Shown piece by piece: positions 45,601 through 53,239 of a stretch of 64,000 nt of DNA. The DNA comes from Choristoneura fumiferana (lineage: Eukaryota; Arthropoda; Insecta; Lepidoptera; Tortricidae): assembly GCF_025370935.1 (NCBI RefSeq), contig NC_133485.1, positions 4,038,755-4,102,754 of the forward strand, in the 5' to 3' direction. The translations under genes were made by a program, and so were the position numbers. Under the pieces are notes generated by a model. That model worked only from the letters and a program-made list of their open reading frames with translations, had not been told where the DNA came from and did not search any database. Each line of letters begins with the position of its first letter. Position 1 is the first letter of the stretch.

Positions 45601-48052
45601 ATGAAATTAACAAAGAACAAAACAGAAGCACATCGTACCATTTCTTGTAAAATTATTTATAATTAGAATACCTAATGTTTTTATACGCATTAGTCCATTT
45701 TGTTGCGGACACTCGAGGGTCGGAGACCTACTGACCTGAACACAGGTTCTACCCAGTTCGGGCACCAGTCTTCCCTACACAAGTCTGTAATTGTCAAACT
45801 ACGTATTAAATAGGAAATGTAAATTGTTATTTTATAACTTGGTGGTGGAGAAAAATAAATAAACTTATTATTATTATTTATTGATACGCAAGATACCCGT
45901 GTATTTCATTTAGATTAGGTACACGAATGAATGACATAAAATGTATTTTCACGAATTTGTACAGTCACCTGCATTAATATCTGCCACAGCGTGATAGAGT
46001 CGTATCAGATATTTTATGCACGGTTTGTTGTGGTGCAGGTGACTGTACTACTATTTCTACTTACGTACATGTGTGTAGACATTAAAAACTCTGCGAGTAA
46101 GACTAATAAGTCTATCGAAAATACAAATTGAACATGGATGAACCAGCGCTGGGAATCGAACCCAGTTGGTTCCGAAAGAATGTTGACGTCGATGAGAGCG
46201 AAACATAGATGTCGCTAGTGCTGCTGCATAAGTAGCAGTAGAAATAAGCAACCTGAGATATGTATGCTCGTCTAAATTCCTGTCACGTTATAGCACGTAG
46301 CACGGATTGCTGAGAGTTCGATTCCCAGCGCTGGTCTCTTTTTCTGGTTTTTGTGCATCCATGTCTCAGTTTGTATTTTCGATATGGTTTCACTACCCGT
46401 AAAAGTAACAAATTTGGAGTTGAAATTAAAAGACTCCAAATAACCGAGTAAGACTAATAAGTCTTTCAAGTCTTAACTAATTTAACTATTTCAGTTCATT
46501 GATATGGACGATATGGCCCTCCGCAAAGTAACACTTGATTCATTAAATTATTAACTATTGCTTTCAGAGCCCAACACCCCCCCAATACGTGTTCTGGTAC
46601 CACAACGACCGCATGATAAACTACGACGCGACGCGCGGCGGCATCACCGTGGAGACAGAGCCGGGTGCGCGCACGCAGTCCCGCCTAACCGTGCGCGACG
46701 CCACGCTGCGTGACTCGGGGAACTACACGTGCAGCGCTAGCAACACCGAGCCCGCTAGCATACACGTGTTCGTGTCTGAAGGCAGTAAGTAACAAGCTTT
46801 TGAAGATTTAAAAAACGATTGCAACAAAATCGATCCCGGCACCTCCACCATGTTGCCAGTGTGATATGTCGTCACCTCACGTAGCACTAGAGACGCCGAG
46901 CCTGCCAGCCTACACGTAAGGGGAGCAAGTAACAAAAAGCTTTTGAAGCAAATGATTGCTGCAAAGTCAATCCCGGCACCTCCACCATATTGCCAATGTA
47001 GCACGTAATCAACTTTGCAGTGCCATCAATACCGAGTCCGCTAGCATAGATGTGTTCGTATCTGAAGGCAGTAAGTAACAAGAGTTTTAGCTTTTGAAGA
47101 TTTAAAAAACAAATGATTGCAACTAAGTCGGTCCCGGTACCTTCATTGTATTGCCAGTGTGATATTTCATCATCCTACTTAGTGAAAGAAATACCAAGTG
47201 TGCTAGCATATACGTGTTCATGTCTAAAGGTGGAAAGTAAAACGAGTTTTAGCTTTTAAGAATTTAAAAAATAAAGGATGCAACAAAGTCGATTCCAGCG
47301 CCTCCGTATTGCCAATTTAAAACATATCAACTCTTAAGGTACTACGAGTAGCAACTTCGATCCCGCTAGTACATATACTCGTGTTTATGTCCGAAGGCAG
47401 TAAGTAACCAAAAAAAACTTTTGACAATAGGGATTATTACTGAAATTTTCTCCTGTCAGAGTGCAGCACTAGCACAAAACCGTTAACAGGTTTTTGAGTA
47501 TCTTAAATGCCATAATATCATATTATTTTAATTATTTTTTTGGAAATATAGCTCTATTGTTATTATCGATGTAAAATATCATGTTATTTTGTTACTAATA
47601 AATATATCATGATTTCTATAGGTCATGGCGACAAAATATAAAGAGAACTGACGTTATCATTGGTTTGCGCTAGTGTCGCCCCCTGCGCAGAGCTTTGCCT
47701 AATATGCCGTATAATATAAACATAAGATTGTAGTAGTCGATCCCGGCACCTCCAACATTATTTCACGTAGCACGTAATCTTATCTAACGCTCACAACACT
47801 GACATGGGCTATCCTTGGTTACCTACTCGCTTAGTATTGAATTAACGTGGTCCAGGATATATTACGGAGAATTTGGTGACAAACTCACGTTATATTTGGC
47901 TGTCATAAGTTTCACATCCGCCATTTTCTTTTCCAGGCAACAAAATGGCGGCGATCTTACGACGGAACACTAGCGCAATCCACGGCATCACGTCAAGCGT
48001 CACTTGCCTGCTGCTACTGACTTCGGTGCTGCTGCAGTACGGCCTGCGATGA
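18582..48052 (+). CDS. dpr12: Dpr12-like two-Ig-domain neuronal cell-surface protein (complete CDS, 7 exons)
   Basis: Join 18582-18675, 19339-19490, 21719-21799, 28435-28518, 43904-44038, 46568-46784 and 47937-48052: 879 nt, 292 aa plus TGA. Every junction is GT-AG and the phases agree (1,0,0,0,0,1). Residues 1-31 form a signal peptide with a hydrophobic core. Ig1 has C73, W86 and C136 and carries the Dpr signatures SWIRKRDWHIL and YTNDERFQ. Ig2 has C178, W192 and C237, with VVPEAFILGSGE and PPQYVFWYHND. N-glycosylation sequons are at N55, N60, N131, N234 and N265. The tail (about 276-289) is hydrophobic and ends four residues later with no cytoplasmic domain, which suggests a GPI anchor. I recognise the Ig2 sequence as closest to fly Dpr12, which is known to bind the Ig protein DIP-delta in synaptic partner matching; binding here is inferred. 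The start is the first ATG after an in-frame TAA at 18558. The family is certain; the exact paralogue rests on recalled similarity. Confidence 0.93.
18723..19034 (+). repeat. Family A copy in dpr12-like intron 1, internally deleted
   Basis: Starts AACCGGCCAAGAGCGTGTCG and ends GCGGAACCCTAAAAA. It jumps from the GTTTAGATTTTAGAGG segment straight to the terminal GGTTCCGTTTTTGCCAT, so about 300 bp found in the 5460 copy is missing. Confidence 0.8.
19339..19490 (+). CDS. dpr12: dpr12-like coding exon 2 (Ig1, first half)
   Basis: Enters in phase 1 and leaves in phase 0 (152 nt, residues 32-82). It carries a low-complexity R/A/G-rich linker, two N-glycosylation sequons (NNS, NIT), then the start of Ig1 with the first disulphide cysteine in YLHCLVGH and the family motif LSERG. 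The acceptor is CTTTACAG at 19331-19338 and the donor GTAAGT at 19491. Confidence 0.93.
20868..21043. mobile_element. Probable MITE with CAGGGTTTCT / AGACCCTCAT ends
   Basis: Left AGGGTTTCTTGACAG and right CTGTCGCAGAGACCCTCAT-type end are imperfectly inverted. It shares TCGCTAGATGGCG with the element at 2133-2556. An internal inverted pair, GTGATTGGCTCATT / AACCAATCACA, is also present. Confidence 0.5.
21105..21472. mobile_element. 370-bp MITE with about 55-bp TIRs
   Basis: Left CTGCGTACGGGCAGCGCGTA followed by CTGGTACGCGTAGTCGGTTA is inverted at the right end (TAACCGACTACGCGTACCAG, TACGCGCTGTCCGTACGCAG). It is rich in ACGCGT/TACGCG words and GC-rich for this window. Short ORFs inside have no domain. 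Confidence 0.85.
21719..21799 (+). CDS. dpr12: dpr12-like coding exon 3 (Ig1 core tryptophan)
   Basis: An 81-nt phase-0 exon encoding QVSWIRKRDWHILSSGKFTY and then TNDERFQ. This contains the invariant Ig tryptophan and the most diagnostic Dpr block. The acceptor is TTTTCTTTTCAG ending at 21718 and the donor GTACGT at 21800. The preceding exon ends ERG, so the join reads ERGQVSW, as in other Dpr proteins. Confidence 0.95.
24660..24840. other. CpG-rich unique patch in intron 3
   Basis: A run of CG-containing words (AAGCCGCGCGTCATTGCC, CACGCGATCGCCGTTAATTT, CCAATCCGCGCCCATTGCGC) in otherwise AT-rich intron. Not repeated in the window and not coding. It may be an intronic regulatory element; inference only. 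Confidence 0.25.
26579..27202 (+). repeat. Family A, near-complete copy
   Basis: AAGAGCGTATCGGACACGCC through ACAGACAGACAGACAGACGA to GGTACGGAACCCTAAAAA. Its 3' end (CGACAGCGGAGTC, CACCCTTTGGGTA) is the variant also seen at 15520-15590. Confidence 0.8.
27913..28314 (+). repeat. Family A copy, 3' truncated
   Basis: AAGAGCGTGTCGGGCCCCCC through GATCTATCCAACGATACTCC, then jumps to CGGAACCCTAAAAA. It ends 120 bp upstream of exon 4. Confidence 0.8.
28435..28518 (+). CDS. dpr12: dpr12-like coding exon 4 (end of Ig1)
   Basis: An 84-nt phase-0 exon. It encodes VLHGYDGEDWTLQIKFVQ and then KRDNGTYECQ, with the second Ig1 cysteine and an NGT sequon. The acceptor is TTATGCAG ending at 28434 and the donor GTATGT at 28519. 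It is followed by the largest intron (15.4 kb). Confidence 0.95.
28819..28924. mobile_element. Short TIR element Z1, copy 2
   Basis: TATACCTAGTGCCATCCACG and ACGCGTCATCGTGAATGACT...CCTATA are inverted ends. The centre AAAATTAGACATTAATGACA is shared with 4188-4293. Confidence 0.8.
28946..29054. mobile_element. Short TIR element Z2
   Basis: Ends GTACAGCCACCTGCA and TGCTGGTGACTGTAC are inverted. Internal GAGTCGTATCAGATACTTAT is shared with the copies at about 4292-4370, 33715-33790 and 45958-46048. Confidence 0.8.
29677..29996 (-). mobile_element. tRNA-derived SINE, full length, with 12-bp target duplication
   Basis: On the minus strand: tRNA-like head with A box TGGCCTAGTGG and B box GGTTCAAACCCC, then the shared body, then a (GAT)n tail at 29677-29690. 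It is flanked by the perfect direct repeat ACTATGGCTCTT at 29665-29676 and 29997-30008, which marks the insertion ends. Best-preserved copy of this family in the window. It resembles SINEs known from Lepidoptera. Confidence 0.92.
30765..30845 (+). repeat. Unclassified repeat shared with 57400-57475
   Basis: CCGGCCAGAAGTCGGAGCGC and TCTGCTGGTGCTTGGCAGGC occur here; the inverse is at 57405-57475. No recognised domain. Confidence 0.65.
30895..31080 (+). mobile_element. Foldback element, right half only
   Basis: Carries the centre (GGTTGAGTTCGAAACGCATC, GTGTGGTGTGGTGGTGGTGG) and the right arm (TTTGTGTGTGTTCTTACAGTG, ATCGTAAGATCGCGGATGAG). The left arm is absent. Confidence 0.75.
31081..31428 (+). 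repeat. Family C-related repeat
   Basis: CTAGTGTTTACCCACGGCTTCG, TTTCCGTGGGAATTCCC, ATCCGTCCAGCCGTTTCAGC and CACTCACTCACAAACTTTCG, ending TTAGTAGGATAG. A different subfamily from 42793. Confidence 0.7.
32915..33190 (+). repeat. Dispersed repeat family E, copy 1
   Basis: CTGACTGTACTTTTTGTTGA, CATACCAAATTTCAAGTCGA, GGAGACGATCCTGGC and AACTTGCAAGATTTGA are shared with 38295-38545. Two similar-length non-coding copies. Confidence 0.8.
34794..35086. mobile_element. MITE with about 75-bp TIRs
   Basis: AGTGTACCCATTCTCTTTTT and ATATGGTTTTTCCTACTCAG, AGAGCACAATCGAT on the left are inverted on the right (ATCGATTGTGCTCTTGATTC, AAGAAAGGGTACACTTTTTT). The centre repeats ATGTCCCC / GGGGACAT. Confidence 0.85.
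36070..36170 (+). mobile_element. tRNA-derived SINE, tail fragment
   Basis: CGCGTGAGAACCACGGCATG, GCCCTCTCATTCTGAGAAGA, CAGCAGTGGGCAC, GCTGGGATGATCATG match the SINE 3' end in sense orientation. Confidence 0.75.
36465..36563 (+). repeat. Dispersed repeat family F, copy 1
   Basis: The 90 bp from AAGCACATTAAGGTC through GGGTTGCAACCAAGGTAGCC to GAGCAAGTGTGATGAAAAAT recur nearly unchanged at 55445-55541. Confidence 0.85.
37783..37964. mobile_element. MITE with TTAGGCCGCTTGTAGACGT ends
   Basis: Left TTAGGCCGCTTGTAGACGTC and right ACGTCTACAAGCGGCCTTA are inverted, with further pairing of AAAACGGTCC and GGACCGTTTT inside. About 180 bp, non-coding. Confidence 0.85.
38285..38575 (+). repeat. Dispersed repeat family E, copy 2
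   Basis: Same order of segments as 32915-33190, with an added GGACAGGCAGACAGACAGAC run at its end. Confidence 0.8.
39591..39726. mobile_element. MITE family D, copy 2 (uninterrupted)
   Basis: GGCCTTATACTACGAAGTTC and TTTCGTAGTAGCCCCCCTG ends, internal ACGCTTATATTTTTTAATAC. Useful as the uninterrupted reference for the split copy at 43172-43860. Confidence 0.8.
40678..40794. mobile_element. Short TIR element
   Basis: GCAACTGTACATAATTAGGC / CTTAAAACAC on the left is inverted on the right (GTGTTTTAAGGACCCCTATT ... CAGTTGC). An inner hairpin TTATGAAAC / GTTTCATAA is also present. Confidence 0.75.
41195..41690 (+). mobile_element. tRNA-like repeat T, copy 2 (best preserved)
   Basis: Direct repeats of about 115 bp at 41192-41305 and 41570-41685 (TCTCAGTTTGTATTTTCGAT ... 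GTAACAAATTTGGAGTTGAA ... AAAGACTCCAAAAAACCAAT) differ at only a few positions. Between them the body carries a tRNA-like segment at 41476-41546: CCAGC...GCTGG ends, GGTGGTGTAGGGGTTATAGC, and T-arm CTGGG-TTCGATT-CCCAG. It has no ORF with a domain. It could be a dimeric SINE or a TRIM-like element; the tRNA boxes favour a SINE. Confidence 0.75.
42485..42650 (+). repeat. Dispersed repeat family G
   Basis: GGCCGCAATGGGCACTTTTA, CTACCAGCGCTTTCGG, AAGAATGCGCCGCAAGAAAC and TTGGCAGAAAGACATTTTTT. Copies at 53240-53510 and, inverted, 59500-59640. Possibly the 3' end of a retroelement, class unknown. Confidence 0.8.
42793..43015 (+). repeat. Dispersed repeat family C, near-complete
   Basis: ACTAGCTTTTGCCCGCGGCT, CCGCCCGCGTGGAATTCGGT, AAAAATCACGTCGATCCGTC and TTTCGCATTAATAATATTAG, ending TATGGATGG. 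Confidence 0.85.
43172..43860. mobile_element. MITE family D, copy 3, split by a later insertion
   Basis: Left half 43172-43243 (CCCTATATACTACGAAGTGC ... ACGCTTATATTATTTAA) and right half 43800-43855 (TAAGAGTGAGAAGGACGGTA ... TTTCGTTGTAGCCCC) match copy 2. The 43244-43799 insert begins CTAGCTGTGCCCGCGACTTC, a family C-type start, and ends in a GATA-rich microsatellite. A C10 run follows at 43849-43859. Confidence 0.75.
43904..44038 (+). CDS. dpr12: dpr12-like coding exon 5 (Ig1-Ig2 link, start of Ig2)
   Basis: A 135-nt phase-0 exon of 45 codons. It begins VSTRTGIVSHYVRLQ, runs through VVPEAFILGSGEHHVDMGS and ends in the first Ig2 cysteine (LICIVEK). The VVPEAFILGSGE block is the strongest pointer to Dpr12 among Dprs. 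The acceptor is GTTCCAG ending at 43903 and the donor GTAAGC at 44039. Confidence 0.95.
45958..46048. mobile_element. Short TIR element Z2
   Basis: GTACAGTCACCTGCATTAAT on the left and GGTGCAGGTGACTGTAC on the right are inverted; internal GAGTCGTATCAGATATTTTA. Confidence 0.85.
46114..46444 (+). mobile_element. tRNA-like repeat T, copy 3, with 20-bp target duplication
   Basis: Flanked by a perfect 20-bp direct repeat (begins CGAGTAAG, ends AAGTCT) at 46094-46113 and 46445-46464. Inside, 46114-46165 is an inverted head (CCAGCGCTGGGAATCGAACC) joined to a shortened body and a direct head with GTTCGATTCCCAGCGCTGG. Several short internal deletions relative to copy 2. It ends 103 bp before the next exon's acceptor. 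Confidence 0.85.
46568..46784 (+). CDS. dpr12: dpr12-like coding exon 6 (rest of Ig2)
   Basis: A 217-nt exon in phase 0, leaving in phase 1. It encodes SPTPPQYVFWYHNDRMINYD, then GGITVETEPG, RTQSRLTV and DSGNYTCSASNTEPASIHVF. It holds the Ig2 tryptophan (W192) and second cysteine (C237). The acceptor is TGCTTTCAG ending at 46567 and the donor A|GTAAGT. It is markedly richer in G and C than its flanks. Its last 50-60 bases plus donor are copied several times in the following intron. Confidence 0.95.
46730..47805 (+). repeat. Degenerate tandem copies of the exon 6 end plus donor and intron start
   Basis: Copies follow the true donor at 46785. They have matching donor-like sites at about 46927 (degraded), 47071 (GCAGTAAGTAAC), 47236 (degraded) and 47400 (GCAGTAAGTAAC), and a more diverged remnant near 47735-47805. 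Each unit holds the exon end (CCCGCTAGCATACACGTGTT...GAAGGCA), then AAGCTTTTGAAGATTTAAAA and GATCCCGGCACCTCCACCAT. The spacing is 142 to 165 bp. Confidence 0.9.
47937..48052 (+). CDS. dpr12: dpr12-like coding exon 7 (C-terminal GPI-type tail, stop)
   Basis: Enters in phase 1 after TTTTCCAG. It encodes SNKMAAILRRNTSAIHGITS followed by a hydrophobic stretch (VTCLLLLTSVLLQ) and YGLR, with TGA at 48050-48052. The NMAAI-RR-TS block resembles fly Dpr12. A short hydrophobic C-terminus without a cytoplasmic domain fits a GPI-attachment signal. The cleavage site was not determined. Confidence 0.92.
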
Positions 48053-49290
48053 CGATGGAGCTAGAAGCTCGACGGTTAATGTTCGAAGTAGGTTAGACCC
48101 TTCCGTACTGTTCTGATTTTGTTGTGGAGGAAGGAATTTTCTTGGTATCTGAACGTGAGAAGAAACTAATACATAAAGCGAAGTAGATACTTGATGAGAC
48201 CTTTTAATGGATACCAAACAGGAGTACACTTAAACCAGTTTGCTAATGTTGTCGAATTCGAAACAAAAGATCGGTTTTCTTTTACTTTATCATTTGAATG
48301 TTAAGGAAAGCGGAGAAAACATTCTGGTTGTACTGTATATCCGCCAACTTTAAATGATCTCAATAGAATAACATTAACACTACCTACTATTTTTACTTTA
48401 TTAAATAGGCATAAAACCTGTTCCAACATTTATACTGTGGTTTTGTCCAAAAAAGTGGTGAATTAAGTTTTTTTTTACACTGCTCAAAGTAAAAGAGTGC
48501 ATTGTTTGGGTTTCCGTGCTTCAAAATGGAAATAATTAAATAAAAAACGTTTAAATTCAGCAGCTTTAATCAGAATAATATTTGATGAACCCAATTTTTG
48601 AAAGCTTATTTTACTGTTTCCATGTTTCAGAAGGCGCCAACTTAGATACCTACTAAAAAAAATAATTGTAATGTTCGTATAGCTACTGTCCACACCTTTG
48701 AATAAGCCATCCTAAAAATAATTTAGTCTATCAAACCAATTTTCAACGCCTATAGCTAATTAAGAAAGTCCAGTACTAAAAGTCTACCACCGGAACTATA
48801 AAATAATCTGAATCTTATCTAAAGACTCTCCAACTTGTAACTAAAGCTAAAAAATAACATCGTGCCGTATTAAAAATTCTGCTGAAGAATTCTAGTGTTT
48901 CGAGAATTAAAAAAAAAGGAACCCGAAACTCTAGTGGTAAAGGCACTTGGACAGCGTGAAGTGCGATAGTGGAAGCTAGTGTATTTACTTATCTTATTAG
49001 ATAAGAGAATGATAGAAGTAACTCTGTACGGATGTTCATGCATGCATATACTTTTCTAGATTATTTCTTGCTCCACAACTAAACCGATAAGCTGATTAAT
49101 ACAAATTAAGGCTCGTTCAATTTCTTCCGAATGACTTTTCTACCAAATAGTGATTGTATTGTTTATCATACAAATAGTTATGTCGCCTAATCCTTGATAC
49201 AATGTAAGTTCTTAATTATGTATTTATTTTACTTACGGAACTTATCTTCTTATTCTTTAATTTAAGAGTTACACTCTTGTCGGTGGAGTA
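48053..49290. other. 3' flank of the dpr12-like gene
   Basis: Probable 3' UTR followed by intergenic AT-rich DNA. No repeat or ORF recognised. Confidence 0.5.
48539..48544 (+). promoter_or_regulatory. Candidate polyadenylation signal of the dpr12-like gene
   Basis: First AATAAA I find downstream of the dpr12-like stop (about 490 bases). In AT-rich DNA such hexamers are common, so this is only a candidate. Confidence 0.25.
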
Positions 49291-49625
49291 TCTTCCACAC
49301 ATCCCTCCTCTGAGCCATCCTCTTAACATCTAGATACAACGCGACACCGACTTTCTCCCTTATCTGATCGATGTAGCTGCGCCTAGGTCGACCTCTTCCT
49401 CTCTCCCCTCGATCTTTCCTTCCAAAATTGTTTTGAAGAAGCCGTCGTGTTGTTTCAAATGCCCAATAATTTTCCCGCTTCTAGCATCTACAGTATTCAG
49501 TTGTTCTCCGTTCTTTAACCATTCTTAAGACTTCCTCATTAGTCTTCCTTTCCATCCAGCGCCTTTCATTCTCCACCAGCGCCACATCTCAAAAGCTTCC
49601 AGTCCTGCCATAATGACCTTTTTTA
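49290..49625 (-). pseudogene. Decayed LINE reverse transcriptase C-terminal fragment
   Basis: Minus-strand translation in patches gives LEAFEMW, RRMKG, a stop, EWLKNGEQLNTVDARSGKII, GHLKQHD, TILEGKIEGREEEVDLG. This layout (FEMW, RRM, IGH, IEGKI-GRR) is that of the region after the RT domain in several LINE clades. Stops and frameshifts interrupt it. The clade is not determined. Confidence 0.7.
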
Positions 49626-52600
49626 TTCAGATGATTTAATAATGTATGTTTTTAACATCAGGGTATTTTAATTGAAATATTATATACATATCCATTTAAA
49701 TAAACAACACATCAAGGGTTAGGGGCACTAACCAATAAAATCCTCATTAATATTAAAGTACATAGACGAATTGTAATTAATAAAGTAGAAGATAATTATA
49801 AATATCGAAGAGTAAAAATTTACGGCAATCTAATACTATGTTTACCCAATATATGTATTGTAAAATATGTTTGTTTGTATATTACTTTAGTTAAGAAATA
49901 TTCTGCAATAAAAATTGTATCACTTAGTGGAACATCGGACATAACATTTTATATCAGAATATATTGATTACATTCTTCTCTACCGTCCTAACAAATAATC
50001 TGATGTATAACAATTTTCTTATTGCACGACTACAACAACATCATCCTGTAAAAAAACTGTCTTCTCAGAAAAGCAAGGCATTTGGTTTTAAGAAAACCTT
50101 CCGCATATATAGATCTGTTATCTTACGAAAGCGCGCACCTTCACACCAAAATATCGATGTGCGTAATACGGCTAAAGCTCATGCATACAATGCCTTAGTA
50201 TGCGTGACTGACAGCACCGACAGCGTCTAAGGACGCGTTCGTGTTTATGCACACATAGACGTATTATGCATTAACGTATACAACTACATTCATAAAGTGT
50301 GGAGATTGCCTTCGTTAGTAAACAGATCTCTAACAGTCCGTATTGTCTGACGCGCTGACGTTCGCAATCGTATTCATCATCTCTTTCTACCCTCAGCTAG
50401 TGAAAACGATTGTGTTAATTATATTGGTCATATTCCTATTTCGACACTTTCCTGAGTTAGGAATATGACCAGTTAGTTAGGAAAGTGTCGAATTTTATAA
50501 TAATTTTTTTTTATACAGTATAGGCTTGCGTTTGGCCACAATCACGCCTGATGAATTAATCAATCAATCAACCTGCTGATGATCACGTTTAAATTTTACA
50601 GCTACGCCCGGCTCACTAGACTGTATAATAATTATGTTTATCACCAATGTTTAAAATATATTGTAGTATTACTAATAGGTACTTTGATTCAAATTTAAGT
50701 CAATTACGGTTTTAAACTACAGTGAACTTGAAGTACCTACGTAACATACTTTTTAATAATCAAATTGCGGTTCTACCTTTTTTGGCATAGGTAATCTCGT
50801 ATCACATAGTATTGTTTGGCATAGTTATCATGTCGCATAATCTTCTTTTGCCTAACATTTTGTGTGTTGTAAGTAAAGGTGTAGGTTAGTTTTGTGTGGG
50901 GTCGCAGTTTTAAACTAACCTAATCTACTTTGCTGGTACCAGCTCGTTTCTCTGCGACGTCACAGTTCTAACATAACCTAACCTAACCTACTTTTCTGTT
51001 AGCAATTCAGTGGAGTTTTTCTTGGGAAAATAGTTTCGTTTTGCGAAATTATGCGACACGAGTCTTATGCGGAATGACTCTTATGCCACGTATATTTTAT
51101 GCAAAGTAAATATATTCTGCTATTGCGCAAAATCGAGCCAAATGGAAATCTCTTCTAGGAGCACTATGTTCCTAGTGTGGGATAACAGGAACACATCATC
51201 AAATATTCTGCTAAAAAAGTTCACGCTATGCTAAGCGAATTTAGCGCAAACAAGATTATGCCAGATGGGGGATACCTACCCCAAAATTACATTATAAACA
51301 GAATACGTTGAAAATTATATTGTAATACCTAAATTAGGTAAGTTTTCAGTTGAATGTCTAAATAAATTAAAGAAAACAGTTCCAACTCTCAAATTGTAAA
51401 TAAATTATAAATAATCTGAATTCAATTAGATAAAGCGATATTATTATGATATAACAATAATAAAGCATTCCGAGGAATCAAAATCTAGAATAAATTAAGA
51501 TTTTAGACCGTTGTAAACGAAGTGTTTAAATACCTAACTATTGTTCGGCGTTCATTCCTCCTAATTTAACCGGTTTTAGTAAAATAAAGTTACGTGGTAT
51601 TAGTAAGTACGTCACTTTTAGTAAGATTTACTAACGTACCTGGACTTACTTCTATTTTTTTAGCGCAATTACGTTACAAACGGGTTGTTGTCAAAGGACA
51701 TCCTAACTTTTCTTTTTTTTAGAATAAATATTGCGTAGGTATACAAATATTTCTTGTGAGTTTTGCGGCCATCCATAAACATCTATAAGTTAGTGTAGAT
51801 AGATAATCATTATTAATCATAAGTCATTGTTCTTTTTATCGCCTGTCCTAGGAACATAGTATACAGGAGCCCAATTCGTTGAAGCGCGCTTAAGACGGTA
51901 CTTGGTGATGAAACAGAAACTATACTACTTTATTTTACTACTACGTTGGCCTGAGGGATGACGCCGTACTGCCGCACTTAAAGAGGTGACAAGGAATTCT
52001 TTCGCAGCGATCCATTCGAGGACGTGATTCAGCCAACAAGGCTCATGCCACCGTCCTAATAAATAAATATCACTTTATCAATTTTTCTTAAATCAGATTT
52101 TGACTACCGATGGTTCCGATTGTTCTGAATTAATTAGAATCTACCGTTGGTAGTTATTTTTTGACATTCATAAGTGCTTGTTGTAGCCTAAATTAAATAA
52201 AGATATTTGGACTTTGACTTTGAATCAATGTTTTTAAAAATATCATTAATTTCATTTTGTACGCAATAAAATGTTAGCACCTTTTTGGTGTGAATCAAAT
52301 TAATTAAGTTTAGTTTGGTTTCTCATTCTGAGATTAATTGGTTACAAGTAGGGACAAAATGTAAGCTAGAAGTATCAAAAAGTCAAAAGTATAGAAATTA
52401 TTATGAAATCAAGTCCTTTCCAAATCGTCATAACATAACTTTAAAAAATCTCGTATCTATCTCAAAAAACTATCAACGTATCTCTGCTCTGACACAACCT
52501 CGTATATGAAATTTTACGAAATTAAAATAACCACTTAACTTTTCCAATTTTTAAATTATTCAAATAGGTACGGGGTTATGTTGGATTTCCGTTGATAAAC

Positions 52601-53200
52601 TAAACCTTGAAGCAAATTTGACAAAGTTCACTTATTAGGAATAATGATTCTTAAATACGAGCTTTTTAAAAGTATCTAGTGATGAGAATAGGTACCCATC
52701 CGTCAATACTTACTTCGCAAAAGGGACCCTTGTTGTGTATTTGTTCCATGGACCTACAAATTTTAAGTAGAGTCCATATATACAATTTTGGCCCAATGTG
52801 ACAATGAAAAAGTTTAGAACCGTTTTATTTATACTCTTCCTAGTCACCTTTTTGAATCATGGTTAACATTATTTGATCATAAACTGAAAGTCTATGAGAA
52901 AATTGCGGTTAAATAGATTAGTTAAATGGAACTTAGTTAGATACCATCAGTATACTTGTATAATAAAATTATAATAGGACATTAATAAATTAAATAACGT
53001 TGTTTTGTTTGTAAATAAATTATCGAAATGAGTAGTTTATAATATAACTATAAATTATTGTTAGAAGTTGTAAATACTCGTCAGTGTTATTTAAATTATT
53101 GTACAAACAATTTTGGTGATCTGTATGCAATAAAGATTTCTCCGGATTTTAGTGTTGTTTATTTATTATTTTCCCCGGGGTAGAGTAGAGCGAGAGGAGC
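49626..53200. other. Intergenic AT-rich DNA
   Basis: No gene supported. 50760-51290 contains related TATGC/TATGCC words (TTTGGCATAGTTATCATGTC, TGTCGCATAATC, AAACAAGATTATGCCAGATG) that look like a decayed element with inverted parts. The interlocked inverted repeat at 50426-50492 is listed separately. Confidence 0.5.
50426..50492. repeat. Interlocked inverted repeats (A-B-A'-B')
   Basis: A GGTCATATTCCTA (50426-50438), B TTCGACACTTTCCT (about 50440-50453), A' TAGGAATATGACC (50458-50470), B' AGGAAAGTGTCGAA (50479-50492). Both pairs are perfect but overlap in order, so both stems can form together only as a pseudoknot. Confidence 0.85.
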
Positions 53201-53239
53201 GGTTGCTCCAGGTGTCAGATGGCAAGCAGCGCCATTTTC

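Larger units (their letters stand above)
44039..46567. other. dpr12-like intron 5
   Basis: AT-rich and mostly unique. 45060-45230 is GC-richer unique DNA (GGCGGTCGTAAAGGC, CGCACGCCCAATATGCCGTG). The Z2 copy and the T element near the 3' end are listed separately. Confidence 0.6.

Noticed and set aside
46785..47800. Mutually exclusive alternative exons of Ig2
   Set aside because: The copies include only the last 50-60 bases of exon 6, without the Ig2 core, and would shift the frame; kept only as a pseudo-exon finding.
49964..50230. 88-codon plus ORF
   Set aside because: No domain, no splice context and no similarity that I recognise; length is expected by chance in 64 kb.
50970..50995. CCTAA repeats resembling insect telomere sequence (TTAGG)n
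   Set aside because: Only about three units; not enough for an interstitial telomere tract.
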